A DNA stretch of 18,305 nucleotides from BRH-c32 sp041674625 (GTDB taxonomy: Bacteria > Bacteroidota > Ignavibacteria > Ignavibacteriales > Melioribacteraceae). The stretch is taken from contig JBAYVI010000060.1 in the NCBI GenBank assembly GCA_041674625.1, positions 1-18,305 of the forward strand, read 5' to 3'. This document shows positions 16,552 through 18,305 of the stretch, one piece after another (within the stretch, counting starts at the first letter, position 1; the number at the start of each line of letters is the position of its first letter). Below the pieces are notes generated by a model. It did no database searches. It had not been told where the DNA came from and was given only the letters and a program-made list of their open reading frames with translations. The position numbers were made by a program, and so were the translations under genes.

Positions 16552-16633
16552 GTCTAAGTTAGTCATCTCAATATGTTTTTATATACCTTTTATCGAAATC
16601 ATGTATAGTTTGAATTCAGTCTTCTATTGTAAA

Positions 16634-16680
16634 GCTTGAATCTAATATCCGTATATCGAAATTTGAAAGCAATCCATTTT
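16634..16680 (+). repeat. Repeat copy D
   Basis: TGAATCTAATATC, then CGTATATCGAAA, TTTGAAAGCAATCCA. It matches copy B at 38 of 47 positions, including the 5' TGAATCT that copies A and C lack. It lies between the small-RNA terminator and the lipoprotein gene. The rest of 16552-16858 is AT-rich; no convincing promoter was seen there. Confidence 0.7.
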
Positions 16681-16858
16681 TTACCCAAGAGAAAACTTTT
16701 AGAATAAAGAACTTTAATAATAATTAACTTATCTTAGGGAGAGTTAATTGTGAATGGGAATTTGCAGTGTGTTACTTGGCAAATTGAACGCCAACAATTA
16801 TATTGAAGATTTTGGGTTGGTTATCGTAGGGATAAATTTTAAAACAAGGAGTATTCAA

Positions 16859-17467
16859 ATGACAAATTTTAAAATGAAAATAAATACGACATTAGTTGCA
16901 TTAGTTTTTGCAGCGATTTTTTCGTTAGGAATTACTTCCTGTAAACAGAGCACGCAGAAAGAAAATACTACTACTCAAACAGAAATAAATGTTGTTATTG
17001 CAGAACAAGAAGTATTGGATGTACAGAAAGCATGGGGTGATGGAATTGTGAAGATTGGAAAAGTTTTTATGGAAAAAGGCGACTTCAAAAACGCAGCCAC
17101 TGAACATATAAATAACTTTTATAATTATCATGAAGGCACTGTTTTGTTTAAACCGACTATGGCATCAGGAAAGCAATTCCGTACCGATTTTGAAGGAGCT
17201 TTATCATATTTCATAGCTGGAAACGCTAATTACGCGGAAGACCATGGCTTTGCTATAAAACCATGGAGTAGTGTGCGCTGGGAAAGTATTGGGATAAAAA
17301 TCATTGGTAATATGGCAGTAGCAATGGGTAACTATTATTTCACACCTGCAAAAGGTGGTAATGAAGTAAAAGTAGAATATTCATTTGCTTATACGAAAGA
17401 TAAAGAAGGTAAATTGAAAATTATCCTTCATGACTCACACATTCCTTTCTCGGCTGAAAAGAAATAA
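16859..17467 (+). CDS. SnoaL-like (NTF2-fold) lipoprotein
   Basis: 202 residues. The ATG at 16859-16861 is chosen because AAGGAG lies 7 nt upstream and a signal peptide follows at once; the frame extends 35 codons further upstream to 16754 without such support. Residues 1-28 are a type II signal peptide (MTNFKMKINTT, hydrophobic core, GITSC with Cys28), so the protein is lipid-anchored. The mature part (EQEVLDVQKAWGDGI ... VLFKPTMASGKQFR ... GFAIKPWSSVRWE ... MGNYYF ... LKIILHDSHIPF) matches a SnoaL-like family often labelled 'phosphoribosyl-AMP cyclohydrolase' in databases. That label appears to be a misannotation, as the histidine/cysteine signatures of HisI are absent. The true function is unknown. 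No partner gene is evident. Confidence 0.85.
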   Translation: MTNFKMKINTTLVALVFAAIFSLGITSCKQSTQKENTTTQTEINVVIAEQEVLDVQKAWGDGIVKIGKVFMEKGDFKNAATEHINNFYNYHEGTVLFKPTMASGKQFRTDFEGALSYFIAGNANYAEDHGFAIKPWSSVRWESIGIKIIGNMAVAMGNYYFTPAKGGNEVKVEYSFAYTKDKEGKLKIILHDSHIPFSAEKK

Positions 17468-17598
17468 AGCACGAAACACTAACAAAATGTAGCAGCAATA
17501 ATGACTTTGGTGTTGGCTCAAGTATTTAGCCCTGAAAAAACTTCAGTGTCGGTGGACAGGTGAGCCACGAATCCCTTACTAAAAAAATATGGAATATT

Positions 17599-17778
17599 AT
17601 GGATAAACAGACCAATTATTATTTTCTCTCTGGACTATTCTTTGTGGTATTACTCGTATTAGAATTGACTGATATTTATGGGAACTCAGGATGGTTTAAA
17701 TTCTTTCTGTTGATTTTATCAACTACATTTTTGATTAGTGGTCTTTTGAGTAAAAGGAAAAATAAAAACGACATATAA
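17599..17778 (+). CDS. Small two-helix membrane protein
   Basis: 59 residues from the ATG at 17599-17601 (MDKQTNYYF); a GTG at 17560 would add 13 residues in a less convincing context. Two hydrophobic segments are visible (~residues 8-23 and ~33-48), followed by a basic tail (SKRKNKNDI), consistent with an inner-membrane hairpin with the tail inside. The family is not recognised. It is separated from the lipoprotein gene by 131 bp that contain no other gene. Confidence 0.55.
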   Translation: MDKQTNYYFLSGLFFVVLLVLELTDIYGNSGWFKFFLLILSTTFLISGLLSKRKNKNDI

Positions 17779-17783
17779 AGACA

Positions 17784-17801
17784 ATTTTGAAGTAAGCAAT
17801 C
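17784..17801 (+). repeat. Very weak possible repeat copy
   Basis: ATTTTGAAGTAAGCAATC resembles the ATTTGAAAGCAATC core of copies A-D with a 3-bp insertion. It is placed after a gene, as the other copies are. The match is too short to be sure. Confidence 0.15.
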
Positions 17802-17879
17802 TAATCGGGGCCCTAAAGTAAAAAGCAATATTTGATACTATCATCAACACATATTTAGATGCTGCAAGATTTTTTTTAA

Positions 17880-18005
17880 TCTTCACCTATCGAGTTTTAT
17901 AAAGCAAAAGAATTAATTGAACCCGTAAAAGAGAAAATTAGAATAATTTTAGAAATATTTAGAAATGCCAAACATTTCATATACGTAACCGTTACAGTTC
18001 ATTGA
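17880..18005 (+). pseudogene. Possible gene remnant without a start codon
   Basis: Between in-frame stops at 17877-17879 and 18003-18005 lies a 41-codon open frame with no ATG, GTG or TTG start near its front. Its product has protein-like composition (EFYKAKELIEPVKEKIRII ... EIFRNAKHF), an amphipathic helix pattern, and regular codon use. It could be the tail of a decayed gene. It is short and AT-rich, so chance is possible. Confidence 0.2.
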
Positions 18006-18024
18006 AAAAGAAGAGCAAACTGAT

Positions 18025-18305
18025 ATGAAAACTATTTACTTTATTAGAAAATTTTTACACTTTTTTAGTTTAGAATCCGAACTCGAAAATCAAGATTCTG
18101 TATATGATGAAATTAAAAAAGGGAGTGTATTCAAAGGCACAAATCTTTGGATTTTAATTTTTGCAATTATTGTAGCTTCTGTCGGACTCAATATGAACTC
18201 CACGGCAGTAATAATTGGAGCGATGCTCATATCACCTCTCATGGGACCTATCAATGGTATGGGTTATAGTATAGCAACATACGATTTTGAACTTTTTACA
18301 AAATC
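18025..18305 (+). CDS. DUF389 family membrane protein, 5' part only
   Basis: 93 codons from the ATG at 18025-18027 to the window edge. After a ~40-residue cytoplasmic N-terminus there is a strong hydrophobic stretch with the DUF389 hallmark: IIVASVGLNMNSTAVIIGAM then LISPLMGPI. DUF389 proteins are multi-pass inner-membrane proteins of unknown function, seen in bacteria and archaea. The start has GAAGAG about 10 nt upstream. Known members have further membrane helices beyond this point, outside the window. Confidence 0.9.
   Translation, partial: MKTIYFIRKFLHFFSLESELENQDSVYDEIKKGSVFKGTNLWILIFAIIVASVGLNMNSTAVIIGAMLISPLMGPINGMGYSIATYDFELFTK

Noticed and set aside
16754..16858. N-terminal extension of the lipoprotein from the ATG at 16754
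   Set aside because: It would bury the signal peptide and bypass the AAGGAG site correctly spaced before 16859.
17515..17566. Inverted repeat GGCTCA/TGAGCC with CCTG/CAGG inside, between the lipoprotein and small membrane protein genes
   Set aside because: The arms are 4-6 bp with a long loop and no T-run, so it is neither a convincing terminator nor a mobile-element end.
14196..17800. Integron-type attC cassettes
   Set aside because: The repeats are direct and non-palindromic, lack paired RYYYAAC/GTTRRRY core sites, and no integron integrase is in the window.

Overview
The window looks like a chromosomal piece from an AT-rich member of the Bacteroidota/Ignavibacteria side of the FCB group. 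Three things point there: giant secreted proteins ending in a type IX secretion (T9SS) C-terminal sorting domain (YPNPFNP ... GE.V..L ... G.Y.Y.I ... KKM...K), several perfect TAnnTTTG minus-7 promoter boxes of the Bacteroidota type, and generally weak Shine-Dalgarno sequences. No rRNA or tRNA gene was seen. The exact genus cannot be read from the sequence.

Left block (1-12160, minus strand): three secreted-protein genes in one apparent operon. In transcription order these are a 1994-residue multidomain protein, a roughly 1770-residue multidomain protein 1-16 nt further on, and after 11 nt a third signal-peptide protein that runs off the left edge. The two complete giants share a common C-terminal chain (starch-binding-like beta-sandwich, a 'D.RF' module, paired 'GWN' repeats, a second 'PP.PP.G.FD.R' module, T9SS signal) but carry different N-terminal cargo, so they look like products of module shuffling. 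The probable promoter region is 12161-12435.

Middle block (12436-15105): a YgjP/WLM-type zinc metallopeptidase gene (TTG start, good minus-7 box) and a DUF932-like gene, both on the minus strand and separated by a strong terminator. Divergent from the DUF932-like gene is a WYL-domain transcription regulator.

Right block (15106-18305, plus strand): an accessory-looking region with a BRO-N/Fic fusion (intact Fic active site, class III-like C-terminal inhibitory helix), a probable small structured RNA with its own promoter and terminator, a SnoaL-like lipoprotein, a small two-helix membrane protein and the start of a DUF389 membrane protein.

The most unusual signal is a directly repeated element of 37-47 bp, read in one orientation, at the gene boundaries of this block (15085-15131, 15161-15207, 16393-16429, 16634-16680, perhaps also 14215-14232 and 17784-17801). 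Its reverse complement begins GTTGTGGATTGCTTTCAAA, which resembles type II-C CRISPR repeats of Bacteroidota. The first two copies are 76 bp apart, as expected for a 47-bp repeat plus a 29-bp spacer. No cas gene is in the window. The pair lies between a WYL regulator and a Fic toxin-like gene, which makes an orphan mini-array or a CRISPR-repeat-derived regulatory RNA worth testing.
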